DNA of 64,000 nt from contig NZ_JACBZN010000001.1 in NCBI RefSeq assembly GCF_013408555.1, forward strand, positions 682,001 to 746,000. Direction: 5' to 3'. A program made the position numbers and the translations under genes. The notes beneath the pieces are model-generated. The model made no database searches and was not told the DNA's origin. It saw nothing but the letters and a program-made list of their open reading frames with translations. The stretch is from Aeromicrobium tamlense (GTDB lineage Bacteria; Actinomycetota; Actinomycetes; Propionibacteriales; Nocardioidaceae). Below are positions 30,622-39,633 of the stretch, one piece after another (positions within the stretch are counted from its first letter, which is position 1; every line of letters begins with the position of its first letter).

Positions 30622-32818
30622 CCTGAGGGTCGTCCCGGCCGCGCTCGCGGTCTGGGCGGCCGCCGCGGCGCTCTCGCACGCGGCGCCCCCGTGGGCGTTC
30701 GGCGCCGCTCTCTCCGGCGCGGTGGTCCTCGCCCTCGGCTGGCGACGCCCGGTGCTCGCGTTCCCCGCCGCCGCCCTCGTGGTGGTCGCCGTCACGTGCG
30801 GCTGGCGGGTGACGGCGGTGGAGGCGTCGCCGGTCACCGCACTCGCCGAGCGGGGGACCACCGTCCGCGCCGAGGTCCAGGTGCGCCAGGACGGTCGCGT
30901 CTACCGCGCGCCCTCGGGTCCCGGCACGGTCGTCCCGGTGATGGTGCGCGTCGTCGAGGCCCGCGGTCGCACGTGGGAGGTGCGCGTGCGCGCCACGGCG
31001 TTCGTCGAGGGGTCGCAGTCGCTCGTCACCGGCACGCGGCTGGCGGTGCGCGCCGAGCTCGCGCCCGCCGACGGCCGGGACGAGGCGGCGGTCCTGCGGG
31101 TGCGCGAGTGGCGCAGCGTCGGCTCGGGGCCGTGGTGGTGGCGCTGGAGCGAGGTCGTGCGCGACGGCGTCCGCGACGGTGTCGACCACCGCGACGACCA
31201 GGCCGCGGCGCTCGTCCCCGCCCTGGTCGCCGGCGACGAGACCGGACTGTCGGACCGGACCCGCGAGGAGTTCGCGGCGACCGGGCTCACCCACTTGCTC
31301 GCCGTCTCCGGCGCGAACCTCACGATCGTGCTGGGCATCGTGCTGCTGGGGCTCAAGGCCGTCGGCGCGTCCCGCCGCGTGGTGCTCGCGGCGGGCGCCC
31401 TCACGGTGGTCGCGTTCGTGCTCGTCGCACGACCGGAGCCCAGCGTGCTGCGGGCGGCGGTGATGGGATCGGTCGCGCTCGCCGGTCTCCTCGTCGGTCG
31501 CACGGGCGCGGGTCTGCGGGCGCTCGCGTGGTCCGTGATCGCGCTGGTCGTGCTGGACCCGTGGCTCGCGACGAGCGCGGGGTTCGTCCTGTCGGTCTGC
31601 GCCACGGCCGGCATCATCGCCCTCGCGCCACCCCTGGCCCGTCGCCTCCGCTGGCTGCCCGGGCCACTCGCCACGGCGGTGGCCGTGCCGATCGCGGCTC
31701 ACCTCGCCTGCCTGCCGGTCGTCACGTCGTTGAGCGGCGAGGTCTCCCTGGTCGCGGTCTTCGCGAACGTCGTCGTGGCCCCCGCCGTCGCGCCCGCCAC
31801 GGTGGCGGGGCTCGTCGCGGGACTCCTCGACCTCGTCTGGGCGCCCGTCGCGTCGGTCCCTGGCACCGTCGCGTGGGGTGCGGCCTCGGTGATCGTCGCG
31901 GTCGCCCGCGTCGGCGCGTCCGTCCCGGGCGCCTCGGTCGCGTGGCCGTGGCCGTGGTGGACGCTGCTGCCACTGGTGCCGGCGCTCGGCGTCGCCCTCT
32001 GGTGGCTCGTCCGTCGACCGGCCCTGACCGTCGGCGTCACCCTCGGCCTGCTCGTCGCGATCGTGCGGACGCCGACGCCCGGATGGCCGCCACGGGACGT
32101 CGTGGTGGTGGCGTGCGACGTGGGCCAGGGGGACGGGTTCGTCGTGCCGACGGGGCCGGGCGAGGCGATCGTCGTCGACGTCGGGCAGGAGCCCGGACCG
32201 ATCGACCGCTGCCTCACCGAGCTGGGTGTCGAGCGCATCCCGCTCCTCGTGCTCACCCACGGCGACGCCGACCACGTCGAGGGCTGGCGCGGCGCGGTCC
32301 GCGGGCGCGAGGTCGAGGTGCTCGCCGACGGTCCGTCCGGCGGCCCGGGCGTGCCGGCCGCGCGCCGAGTCCGCCTCCTGTCGGGCAGCACGCTTCAGGT
32401 CGGGGACGTGCGCCTCGAGGTCCTCTGGCCGCGCACCGACGCCGAGCGCGTCCCGCCCGAGGCGCGCAACGACGTGAGCGTGGTGCTGCGGGCCACCGTT
32501 CGCGGGCACCGCGTCCTGTTCACCGGCGACCTGGGGGAGGAGGCCCAGCGGGGGCTCGGCCGCCTCCACCCCGACCTGGCCGCCGACGTGCTGAAGGTGG
32601 CGCACCACGGCAGCGCCGACCAGTGGCCGGGGCTCGTCGAGAGGGTCGCGCCGACGGTCGCGCTGATCGGCGTGGGCGCCGACAACCCGCACGGTCATCC
32701 CACCGGGGCGGCCCTGGACGAGCTGGCCTCGCACGGGGTCTCGGTGTGGCGCACGGACACCTCGGGCACGGTCGCGGTGGTCGACCGCAACGGGAGACTC
32801 GTCGTGTCGGCGCGGTGA
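30602..32818 (+). CDS. comEC: ComEC/Rec2 DNA-uptake channel
   Basis: A 738-residue membrane protein with a short N-terminal pair of membrane segments and an OB-like DUF4131 region (~60-180). The competence domain includes the family stretch GLTHLLAVSGANLTIVLG, with many hydrophobic segments up to about residue 480. A C-terminal metallo-beta-lactamase domain has VACDVGQGDGFVV, LVLTHGDADHVEGWRG and VAHHGSADQW. It forms the channel for single-strand DNA, and the MBL part may degrade the other strand. It starts at a GTG inside comEA. Transformation is unproven, as no pilus genes are in view. Confidence 0.9.
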   Translation: MTGSRSDLRVVPAALAVWAAAAALSHAAPPWAFGAALSGAVVLALGWRRPVLAFPAAALVVVAVTCGWRVTAVEASPVTALAERGTTVRAEVQVRQDGRVYRAPSGPGTVVPVMVRVVEARGRTWEVRVRATAFVEGSQSLVTGTRLAVRAELAPADGRDEAAVLRVREWRSVGSGPWWWRWSEVVRDGVRDGVDHRDDQAAALVPALVAGDETGLSDRTREEFAATGLTHLLAVSGANLTIVLGIVLLGLKAVGASRRVVLAAGALTVVAFVLVARPEPSVLRAAVMGSVALAGLLVGRTGAGLRALAWSVIALVVLDPWLATSAGFVLSVCATAGIIALAPPLARRLRWLPGPLATAVAVPIAAHLACLPVVTSLSGEVSLVAVFANVVVAPAVAPATVAGLVAGLLDLVWAPVASVPGTVAWGAASVIVAVARVGASVPGASVAWPWPWWTLLPLVPALGVALWWLVRRPALTVGVTLGLLVAIVRTPTPGWPPRDVVVVACDVGQGDGFVVPTGPGEAIVVDVGQEPGPIDRCLTELGVERIPLLVLTHGDADHVEGWRGAVRGREVEVLADGPSGGPGVPAARRVRLLSGSTLQVGDVRLEVLWPRTDAERVPPEARNDVSVVLRATVRGHRVLFTGDLGEEAQRGLGRLHPDLAADVLKVAHHGSADQWPGLVERVAPTVALIGVGADNPHGHPTGAALDELASHGVSVWRTDTSGTVAVVDRNGRLVVSAR

Positions 32819-32820
32819 CC

Positions 32821-32826
32821 TATTCT
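32821..32826 (+). promoter_or_regulatory. -10 element of holA
   Basis: TATTCT directly after the comEC stop, six bases before the GTG at 32833. Confidence 0.55.
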
Positions 32827-32832
32827 CGGGAC

Positions 32833-33807
32833 GTGGCGAACCCGTTCGGCAAGATCCTGCTGGTCACCGGCAACTCCGAGTTCCTCTCCGACCGTGCCCG
32901 GCGCCAGGCCGTCGCGCAGGTCCGCGAGGCGGCGCCCGAGGCCGAGATCGCCGAGTCGTCCGCCTCCTCGCTCGCCCCGGGCGAGTTCACCGCGCTCACC
33001 AGCGCGTCGCTGTTCAGCCAGGCCACGGCCGTCGTGCTCACCGACCTGCAGGACCTCGGCGAGCAGGTCGCCGCCGAGCTGCTCCAGTACGCCGCGTCGC
33101 CGTCCGACGACACGGCCGTCGTGCTGGTGCACGGCGGGGGAGCGAAGGGCAAGGGCCTGCTCGACAAGCTGCGCAAGACCGCGGCCGTCAGCGAGGTCGC
33201 CCAACAGGCGCCGAAGTACGAGCGCGACCTCATCGCGTGGGCGCGCCAGGAGGCGCGCTCGCGCGGCCGAGCGATCGACGACGAGGGCGCGGCGCTGCTC
33301 GTGGCGGCGGTCGGCTCGGACCTGCGGTCCCTGGCCGCGGCCGTCGACCAGCTGGTCACCACCCTCGCCGAGGGGGAGCGGCTCGACGCCGCGGTCGTCG
33401 GACGGTACTTCGGCGGGCGCGCCGAGGTGCGCGGCTACGAGATCGCCGACGCGGCCCTCGACGGGCGCCTCGACCTCGCGCTCGAGCGGGCCCGGTGGGC
33501 CGAGGCCGCGAAGGTCGCGCCGCTGCTCATCACCGCGGCGCTCGCGTCCGGCCTTCGCCAGCTGGCGCGCGTCGCCACGGCCGACCCCGGCCTGCGCGAC
33601 GCCGACCTGGCCCGCGAGGTGGGCGCGCCGCCGTTCAAGATCCGCACGCTGCGCCAGAGCGCTCGCGGCTGGACCGAGGCGTCCCTGCGCCAGGCGCTCG
33701 ACGCCGTCGCCCGCGCCGACCTCGCGGTCAAGGGCGGCTCGGCCGAGCCGGGTCACGCGGTCGAGCGGATGATCATCGACATCGCGGTCGCGCGCTCGCG
33801 CGGCTGA
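32833..33807 (+). CDS. holA: DNA polymerase III delta subunit
   Basis: A 324-residue clamp-loader subunit that opens the beta sliding clamp. It begins NPFGKILLVTGNSEFLSDRA. The AAA-like first half contains SLFSQATAVVLTDLQDL, and the second half has the HolA-typical helical block DLRSLAAAVDQLVTTLAEG ... VGRYFGGRAEVRGYEIADAALDG. Length and position between comEC and rpsT are as in most actinobacteria. The GTG start fits its own leaderless promoter. Confidence 0.93.
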   Translation: MANPFGKILLVTGNSEFLSDRARRQAVAQVREAAPEAEIAESSASSLAPGEFTALTSASLFSQATAVVLTDLQDLGEQVAAELLQYAASPSDDTAVVLVHGGGAKGKGLLDKLRKTAAVSEVAQQAPKYERDLIAWARQEARSRGRAIDDEGAALLVAAVGSDLRSLAAAVDQLVTTLAEGERLDAAVVGRYFGGRAEVRGYEIADAALDGRLDLALERARWAEAAKVAPLLITAALASGLRQLARVATADPGLRDADLAREVGAPPFKIRTLRQSARGWTEASLRQALDAVARADLAVKGGSAEPGHAVERMIIDIAVARSRG

Positions 33808-33817
33808 CTCCCGAACG

Positions 33818-33854
33818 CACGAACGCCCCGCCACCCATCGGGTGCGGGGCGTTC
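33818..33854. terminator. Bidirectional terminator between holA and rpsT
   Basis: CGAACGCCCCGC (33818-33829) pairs perfectly with GCGGGGCGTTCG (33843-33854). An inner ACCC/GGGT extends the stem. It lies between two convergent stop codons. Confidence 0.85.
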
Positions 33855-33864
33855 GAGGCGGAGC

Positions 33865-34125
33865 TCAGAGAGCGGCGGCCTTCTTGGCGATCGCCGACTT
33901 GCGGTTCGCAGCCTGGTTCTTGTGGATGACACCCTTCGAAGCAGCCTTGTCGAGCTTCTTCGCGGTGTCGGCGGCGAGGACCTTCGCCTCGTCGGCGTTG
34001 CCGGCCTCGACGGCCTCCTGGAAGCGGCGAACCGAGGTCTTCAGTGCCGAGCGCACGGACTTGTTGCGCTCGCGCGCGGCCTCGTTCTGCCGGTTGCGCT
34101 TGATCTGCGACTTGATGTTCGCCAC
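33865..34125 (-). CDS. rpsT: 30S ribosomal protein S20
   Basis: An 86-residue basic helical protein: [29 protein letters not shown] at the start and [22 protein letters not shown] at the end match S20 along the full length. It binds 16S rRNA early in 30S assembly. The start is a GTG at 34125; a longer frame upstream is not family-like. An AACAGG Shine-Dalgarno and a leader of about 80 bases set it apart from its leaderless neighbours. Confidence 0.96.
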   Translation of the reverse strand: MANIKSQIKRNRQNEAARERNKSVRSALKTSVRRFQEAVEAGNADEAKVLAADTAKKLDKAASKGVIHKNQAANRKSAIAKKAAAL

Positions 34126-34219
34126 GGCAAACCTGTTCTTTCGTCGTTCTGGGTGATGAGAAGTCTGGTCGCGTCCGAGCCCGTCGTACGGTGGGCTGGA
34201 CACGCAATCGTCAATGCTA
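34126..34219 (-). promoter_or_regulatory. rpsT promoter and long leader
   Basis: A -10-like TAGCAT (34219-34214) is followed by about 80 bases before the GTG. The leader contains an AGCCC/GGGCT hairpin and a purine-rich AGAACAGG ribosome-binding site. S20 represses its own translation in enteric bacteria, so feedback is possible here too. Confidence 0.45.
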
Positions 34220-34258
34220 CCAGCGGTGACGGTCGGTCCTCAAATCCGGTGCGTCTCG

Positions 34259-34264
34259 TAGGCT
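34259..34264 (+). promoter_or_regulatory. -10 element of the small membrane protein gene
   Basis: TAGGCT, six bases before the GTG at 34271. Confidence 0.5.
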
Positions 34265-34270
34265 ACGGGC

Positions 34271-34612
34271 GTGCAGCTCCTCTACGACATCCTGGTCTGG
34301 GTCCACATCGCGTGCTGGGTCGCGGCCCTCGTCCTGTGGGCCATGTCCCTCAAGGCTCCGCGCGTCCCGAAGGGCATGGCGCACGCCGTCGCCACGGCCC
34401 TGGTCATCGGCATCGTGCTGACCGGCATCGGCTCGGCCAGCGAGGCCGTCCACGACCCGAACAACGCGAAGGTGGGCGTCAAGCTCGTCATCGCCGCGGT
34501 TGCCACCGCGCTGGCGTTCATGAAGCAGAAGCTCCCCGCGCCGAACCCGTGGGGACACGTCGTGGCGGCCCTCGTGCTCGTCAACGTCGTGATCGCGTAC
34601 GCCTGGCGCTGA
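34271..34612 (+). CDS. Small integral membrane protein, hypothetical
   Basis: A 113-residue protein with four hydrophobic segments ([68 protein letters not shown]) and short basic loops. The pattern, including the WVHI motif in the first segment, resembles small CopD/CtaG-like or DUF-type membrane proteins, but I cannot assign a family. It starts at a GTG with a leaderless promoter and is followed by a hairpin, so it is likely its own transcription unit between rpsT and lepA. Confidence 0.75.
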   Translation: MQLLYDILVWVHIACWVAALVLWAMSLKAPRVPKGMAHAVATALVIGIVLTGIGSASEAVHDPNNAKVGVKLVIAAVATALAFMKQKLPAPNPWGHVVAALVLVNVVIAYAWR

Positions 34613-34620
34613 TCGGCTGT

Positions 34621-34642
34621 CACGACCCCTGTGCGGGTCGTG
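34621..34642 (+). terminator. Hairpin between the small membrane protein gene and lepA
   Basis: CACGACCC pairs perfectly with GGGTCGTG around a 6-base loop, nine bases after the stop. The -10-like GACAAT of lepA (34643-34648) follows directly. Confidence 0.6.
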
Positions 34643-34658
34643 GACAATGGATCTCACC

Positions 34659-36518
34659 ATGACGCGCCCCACCACCGCCCCGGCCCCGGGGTCGACGCCG
34701 CCCGACCTGCTGCGGAACTTCTGCATCATCGCGCACATCGACCACGGCAAGTCGACCCTCGCCGACCGCATGCTGCAGCTGACCGGCGTCGTGGACGAGC
34801 GCGCCGCCCGCGCCCAGTACCTCGACCGGATGGACATCGAGCGCGAGCGCGGCATCACGATCAAGAGCCAGGCCGTGCGGATGCCGTTCACGAAGTCCGA
34901 CGGCGACGACGCGGGCACGACCTACGTGCTCAACATGATCGACACGCCCGGGCACGTGGACTTCACCTACGAGGTGAGCCGCTCGCTCGAGGCGTGCGAG
35001 GGCGCGATCCTGCTGGTCGACGCGGCCCAGGGCATCGAGGCGCAGACGCTGGCGAACCTCTACCTGGCGATGGACGCCGACCTGCACATCATCCCGGTGC
35101 TCAACAAGATCGACCTGCCGGGCGCGCAGCCGGAGAAGTACGCCGAGGAGATCGCCGGGATCATCGGCGGCGACCCCGACGACGTGCTGCGGGTCTCGGC
35201 GAAGACCGGCCAGGGCGTCGAGGCGCTGCTGAACCTCATCGTCGACGAGGTCCCGCCGCCCGAGGGCGATCCCGACGGCCCGCCGCGTGCGCTGATCTTC
35301 GACTCCGTCTACGACACGTACCGCGGCGTCGTGACCTACGTCCGCGTGGTCGACGGCAAGCTCAGCCACCGCGACAAGATCAAGATGATGTCCACCGGCG
35401 CGGTCCACGAGATGCTCGAGGTCGGCGTGATCAGCCCCGAGCCCGTCAAGGAGGACCACCTCGGCGTGGGCGAGGTCGGCTACCTCATCACCGGCGTGAA
35501 GGAGGTCCGCCAGAGCCGCGTCGGCGACACCGTCACGTCGGCCACGAAGCCGGCCTCCGAACCGCTCGGCGGCTACCAGCACCCGAACCCGATGGTGTTC
35601 TCCGGCCTGTACCCGATCGACGGCGACGACTTCTCCACCCTGCGCGACGCGCTGGAGAAGCTGCAGCTCAACGACGCGGCGCTGGTCTACGAGCCCGAGT
35701 CGTCCGGCGCACTGGGCTTCGGCTTCCGCATCGGCTTCCTGGGCCTGCTGCACCTGGAGATCGTCCGCGAGCGGCTCGAGCGCGAGTTCAACCTCGACCT
35801 CATCTCCACGGCGCCCAACGTGGTCTACCGCATCGAGCTCGAGGACGGCAGCGAGCACGTCGTCACCAACCCGAGCGAGTACCCGAACTCGGGCAAGATC
35901 GCGAAGGTCTACGAGCCCGTCGTCTCGGCCACGATCCTGGCGCCCTCGGACTACATCGGCACGATCATGGAGCTCTGCCAGGCGCGACGCGGCCAGCTCG
36001 GCGGCATGGACTACCTGTCCGAGGACCGCGTCGAGATCCGCTACACGCTGCCGATGGGCGAGATCATGTTCGACTTCTTCGACGCGCTGAAGTCGCGCAC
36101 GAAGGGCTACGCCTCGCTGAACTACGAGCTCGCCGGCGAGCAGGCCGCCGACCTGGTGAAGGTCGACATCCTGCTGCAGGGCGAGGTGGTCGACGCGTTC
36201 AGCGCGATCGTCCACCGCGACAGCGCCTACACGTACGGCGTCGCGCTCGCGGGCAAGCTCAAGGAGCTCATCCCGCGCCAGCAGTTCGAGGTGCCGATCC
36301 AGGCCGCCATCGGCGCGCGCGTCATCGCCCGCGAGAACATCCGCGCGATCCGCAAGGACGTCCTCGCCAAGTGCTACGGCGGCGACATCAGCCGCAAGCG
36401 CAAGCTGCTGGAGAAGCAGAAGGAAGGCAAGAAGCGCATGAAGATGGTCGGTCGCGTCGAGGTCCCCCAGGAGGCGTTCATCGCCGCCCTCTCCACCGGG
36501 GACGCCAAGCAGTCCTGA
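34659..36518 (+). CDS. lepA: Translation elongation factor 4 (LepA)
   Basis: A 619-residue GTPase. G1 is AHIDHGKST (25-33). The [11 protein letters not shown] switch, DTPGHVDF (G3), NKIDLPGA (G4) and SAKTG (G5) follow. The EF-G-like domains and the LepA-specific C-terminal domain ([22 protein letters not shown]) are complete. It acts on stalled or mispositioned ribosomes. The ATG at 34659 is preferred over the ATG at 34647 because the latter lies inside the GACAAT -10 hexamer. Confidence 0.97.
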   Translation: MTRPTTAPAPGSTPPDLLRNFCIIAHIDHGKSTLADRMLQLTGVVDERAARAQYLDRMDIERERGITIKSQAVRMPFTKSDGDDAGTTYVLNMIDTPGHVDFTYEVSRSLEACEGAILLVDAAQGIEAQTLANLYLAMDADLHIIPVLNKIDLPGAQPEKYAEEIAGIIGGDPDDVLRVSAKTGQGVEALLNLIVDEVPPPEGDPDGPPRALIFDSVYDTYRGVVTYVRVVDGKLSHRDKIKMMSTGAVHEMLEVGVISPEPVKEDHLGVGEVGYLITGVKEVRQSRVGDTVTSATKPASEPLGGYQHPNPMVFSGLYPIDGDDFSTLRDALEKLQLNDAALVYEPESSGALGFGFRIGFLGLLHLEIVRERLEREFNLDLISTAPNVVYRIELEDGSEHVVTNPSEYPNSGKIAKVYEPVVSATILAPSDYIGTIMELCQARRGQLGGMDYLSEDRVEIRYTLPMGEIMFDFFDALKSRTKGYASLNYELAGEQAADLVKVDILLQGEVVDAFSAIVHRDSAYTYGVALAGKLKELIPRQQFEVPIQAAIGARVIARENIRAIRKDVLAKCYGGDISRKRKLLEKQKEGKKRMKMVGRVEVPQEAFIAALSTGDAKQS

Positions 36519-36546
36519 GCCCTCGGGGCCAACTGTGACGAGAAAC

Positions 36547-36571
36547 ACCCGCGTGGCCCGTACGCGCGGGT
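36547..36571 (+). terminator. Hairpin after lepA
   Basis: ACCCGCG (36547-36553) pairs with CGCGGGT (36565-36571) around 11 bases. The last T also begins a -10-like TAGGGT (36571-36576) for the next gene. Confidence 0.5.
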
Positions 36572-36617
36572 AGGGTGACGGGCATCACAGTGTCGACCGT
36601 CCCCCGGGAGCTCTCCA

Positions 36618-38453
36618 ATGTCCGTCTCCGCCGCCGACCAACTCACGATCGTCCAGAACCGCGCCCGCAGCGTCGGTGAGCTGTTCTTCAGCCGCGTCGA
36701 CGCGTCGGGTCCCCGCGAGGCGTTCCGCTACCCCGATGCCGACGAGAACTGGCACTCGCTGACCTGGACCCAGTCCGGCGAGAAGGTCACGAAGCTGGCT
36801 GCGGGCCTCGTCGCCCTGGGCATCGAGCCCGAGGAGCGCGTCGCGATCGCGTCGGGCACGCGCATCGAGTGGATCCTGTCCGACCTCGCCATCAACTCCG
36901 CGGGCGCGGCCACGACCACCGTCTACCCCAGCACGGTGACGAACGACGTCGTCTACATCCTGGCCGACTCCGAGAGCCGCGTCGTCTTCGCCGAGGACGA
37001 CAGCCAGGTCGCGAAGCTGCGCGAGGGCCGCGCCGAGCTGCCGCAGGTGGCCAAGGTCGTCGTCTACGAGGGCGAGACCGACGGCGACTGGGTCATCTCG
37101 TTCCAGGACCTGCTGGACCTCGGCGAGAAGCACCTCGCCGACCACCCGGGCGTCGTGCAGGAGCGCATCGCGGCCACGGGCCCCGAGTCCCTGGCCACGC
37201 TGATCTACACGTCGGGCACCACCGGCCGTCCCAAGGGCGTTCGCCTCGTGCACGACTGCTGGACCTACGAGGGCGCCGCCGTGGCCGCGCCCGGCTTCCT
37301 CTCCATCGACGACCTCGAGTACCGCTGGCTGCCGATGGCGCACTCGTTCGGCAAGGTGCTGCTGACGACGCAACTCGCCGTCGGCTTCCCGTGCGCGGTC
37401 GACGGCCGCGTGCCGAAGATCGTCGAGAACCTCGCGGTCGTGAAGCCCACGTTCATGGGCGCCGCGCCGCGCATCTTCGAGAAGGCCTACGGACGCATCG
37501 TCGGCATGATGGAGGAGGAGGGCGGCCCCAAGCTCAAGCTCTTCCACTGGGCCGAGCGCGTCGGCCTGCAGGTCTCGCGCCTCACCCGGGCCGGCAAGCC
37601 CGTGCCGCTGCCGCTGAAGGCGCAGCACGCGATCGCCGACAGGCTCGTGTTCTCCAAGGTCCGCGACCGCTTCGGCGGGCGCGTCCGGTTCTTCATCTCC
37701 GGCGCCGCCTCGCTCTCCACCGACATCGCCGAGTGGTTCCACGCCGCCGGCATCCTCGTGCTGGAGGGCTACGGCCTGACCGAGACGTCGGCCGGCGCCG
37801 TCGTGGCCCACCCCGACGACTTCAAGATCGGCACCGTCGGCCGCCCGTTCCCCGGCTCCGAGGTCAAGATCGCCGAGGACGGCGAGGTCCTCATCAAGGG
37901 TCCGAACGTCATGCGCGGCTACCACAACCTCGAGACCGAGTCGGCGTCCGCGCTGACCGACGACGGATGGCTCGCCACCGGCGACATCGGCGAGTTCGAC
38001 GCCGACGGCTTCCTGCGGATCACCGATCGCAAGAAGGACCTCTTCAAGACCTCGGGCGGCAAGTACGTCGCGCCGTCGCACATCGAGGGCATCTTCAAGG
38101 CGGTGTGCCCGTTGGCCAGCCAGATGGTGGTGCACGGCAACGACCGCAAGTTTTGCTCGGCGCTCATCACGCTCGACCCCGACGCCGTCGACGGCTGGGC
38201 CGAGCACCACGGCATGTCCGGCAAGTCCTACCAGGAGATCGTGTCTTCGCCCGGCATCCAGCAGCAGATCGCGCAGGACGTGGAGGAGCTCAACGCGAAG
38301 CTCAACCCGTGGGAGACGATCAAGAAGTGGGCCGTCCTCGACCACGACCTGTCGATCGAGTCCGGGGAGATCACGCCGAGCATGAAGGTCAAGCGCCGGG
38401 TCGTCGAGGAGCGCTACGCCGACGTGCTCGACGGCTTCTACGCCGGGGCCTGA
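36618..38453 (+). CDS. Long-chain acyl-CoA ligase (FadD15-like)
   Basis: A 611-residue ANL-superfamily enzyme that adenylates fatty acids and joins them to CoA. The P-loop-like A3 motif YTSGTTGRPKG lies at 197-207. LEGYGLTETSAG is A5, DGWLATGDIGEFD is A7, and the linker ITDRKKDLFKTSGGKYVAPSHIE is A8. The catalytic-lysine region near the end reads SGEITPSMKVKRR. A GGGAG ribosome-binding site precedes the ATG. Length and the long central region place it with the FadD15/AMP-binding long-chain type. It is an accessory gene between lepA and hemW. Confidence 0.9.
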   Translation: MSVSAADQLTIVQNRARSVGELFFSRVDASGPREAFRYPDADENWHSLTWTQSGEKVTKLAAGLVALGIEPEERVAIASGTRIEWILSDLAINSAGAATTTVYPSTVTNDVVYILADSESRVVFAEDDSQVAKLREGRAELPQVAKVVVYEGETDGDWVISFQDLLDLGEKHLADHPGVVQERIAATGPESLATLIYTSGTTGRPKGVRLVHDCWTYEGAAVAAPGFLSIDDLEYRWLPMAHSFGKVLLTTQLAVGFPCAVDGRVPKIVENLAVVKPTFMGAAPRIFEKAYGRIVGMMEEEGGPKLKLFHWAERVGLQVSRLTRAGKPVPLPLKAQHAIADRLVFSKVRDRFGGRVRFFISGAASLSTDIAEWFHAAGILVLEGYGLTETSAGAVVAHPDDFKIGTVGRPFPGSEVKIAEDGEVLIKGPNVMRGYHNLETESASALTDDGWLATGDIGEFDADGFLRITDRKKDLFKTSGGKYVAPSHIEGIFKAVCPLASQMVVHGNDRKFCSALITLDPDAVDGWAEHHGMSGKSYQEIVSSPGIQQQIAQDVEELNAKLNPWETIKKWAVLDHDLSIESGEITPSMKVKRRVVEERYADVLDGFYAGA

Positions 38454-38465
38454 CGGGCCGCCACG

Positions 38466-38471
38466 TACCCT
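38466..38471 (+). promoter_or_regulatory. -10 element of hemW
   Basis: TACCCT, six bases before the GTG at 38478. Confidence 0.5.
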
Positions 38472-38477
38472 TGGTGC

Positions 38478-39593
38478 GTGGCGTTCGGCATCTACCTGCA
38501 CGTGCCGTTCTGCTCGGTGCGGTGCGGCTACTGCGACTTCAACACGTACACCGCCGACGAGCTCGGCGGACCCGACGTGGTCGGTGCGTCGCGCACCACC
38601 TACATCCAGGCGGCGCTGCGCGAGCTCGACCTCGTGCCCGAGCGCACGGTCGACACCGTGTTCGTCGGCGGCGGCACGCCGTCGCAGGTGCCTGCGGGTG
38701 ACCTCGTGCGGTTCCTGAAGGCGGTCGACGCGCGCGGCGCGCTGGCCCCCGGCGCCGAGGTCACCACCGAGGCCAACCCCGACAGCGTCTCGCCCGCCTC
38801 GCTCGCCGAGCTGCGCGAGGGCGGCTTCACCCGGATCTCGTTCGGCATGCAGTCCGCCGTGCGGCACGTCCTGTCGGTGCTCGACCGCACGCACGATCCC
38901 GAGCGCGTTCCGCAGGCCGTGGCCTGGGCGCGCGAGGCCGGCTTCGAGCAGGTCAGCCTCGACCTCATCTACGGCTCGCCCACCGAGACGATGGACGACT
39001 GGCGTCACACCGTGGAGGCGGCGCTGGAGATGGAGCCCGACCACATCAGCGCCTATGCGCTGATCGTCGAGGACGGCACCGCCTTCGCCCGCAAGGTCCG
39101 TCGCGGTGAGGTCGTCATGCCCGACGACGACGAGACCGCGGACAAGTACCTGCTGGCCGACGACCTGCTCGAGGCCGCGGGGCTGCGCTGGTACGAGCTG
39201 TCGAACTGGGCTCGCGACGAGGCGGCACAGTGCCGTCACAACGTCGGCTACTGGAACGGCGGCGAGTGGTGGGGCGTCGGACCCGGCGCGCACTCGTTCG
39301 TCGACGGTGAGCGCTGGTGGAACGTCAAGCACCCCGCCGCCTACGCGCAGCGGCTCACGGCGGGGGAGTCGCCCCGTGCCGACGGCGAGCGTCCCGACGC
39401 CGACGCGCGTCACCTCGAGGACGTCATGTTGCGCATCCGCCTGGCCGAGGGGATCGAGCCGAGCCTGCTCGGCGACGTGAGCCGGTTCGTCGACGCGGGC
39501 TGGCTCGAGCCGCGCGGCGACCGCGTGGTGCTGACCCGCACGGGCCGCCTCATGGCCGACCGTGTGGTCCTTGAGGCTGTCGGCGACCTCTGA
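38478..39593 (+). CDS. hemW: HemW, radical SAM heme chaperone-like protein
   Basis: A 371-residue radical SAM protein. CSVRCGYC (Cys12, Cys16, Cys19) is the CX3CX2C cluster motif. VDTVFVGGGTPSQV and ISFGMQSAVRHVL are conserved SAM-fold strands. The C-terminal HemW domain has WYELSNWARDEAAQCRHNVGYWNGGEWWGVGPGAHS. Long annotated as oxygen-independent coproporphyrinogen oxidase, proteins of this type deliver heme instead; the Cys-Asp-Phe after the third cysteine (CDF) is the HemW form. The GTG start fits the leaderless promoter. It follows lepA in many actinobacteria. Confidence 0.92.
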   Translation: MAFGIYLHVPFCSVRCGYCDFNTYTADELGGPDVVGASRTTYIQAALRELDLVPERTVDTVFVGGGTPSQVPAGDLVRFLKAVDARGALAPGAEVTTEANPDSVSPASLAELREGGFTRISFGMQSAVRHVLSVLDRTHDPERVPQAVAWAREAGFEQVSLDLIYGSPTETMDDWRHTVEAALEMEPDHISAYALIVEDGTAFARKVRRGEVVMPDDDETADKYLLADDLLEAAGLRWYELSNWARDEAAQCRHNVGYWNGGEWWGVGPGAHSFVDGERWWNVKHPAAYAQRLTAGESPRADGERPDADARHLEDVMLRIRLAEGIEPSLLGDVSRFVDAGWLEPRGDRVVLTRTGRLMADRVVLEAVGDL

Positions 39594-39621
39594 GGCCTGT
39601 TCGGCACCCTGTCGGCTGCGC

Positions 39622-39627
39622 TACGTT
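39622..39627 (+). promoter_or_regulatory. -10 element of the arginine antiporter gene
   Basis: TACGTT, six bases before the ATG at 39634. Confidence 0.55.
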
Positions 39628-39633
39628 CGCCCC

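Noticed and set aside
34647..34658. Upstream ATG of lepA (MDLT extension)
   Set aside because: It lies inside the -10-like hexamer and relatives begin near the second methionine.
36535..36594. TGTGAC ... TCACAG as a CRP-type site before the acyl-CoA ligase gene
   Set aside because: The halves are about 50 bases apart rather than six, so no CRP-like dyad is formed.
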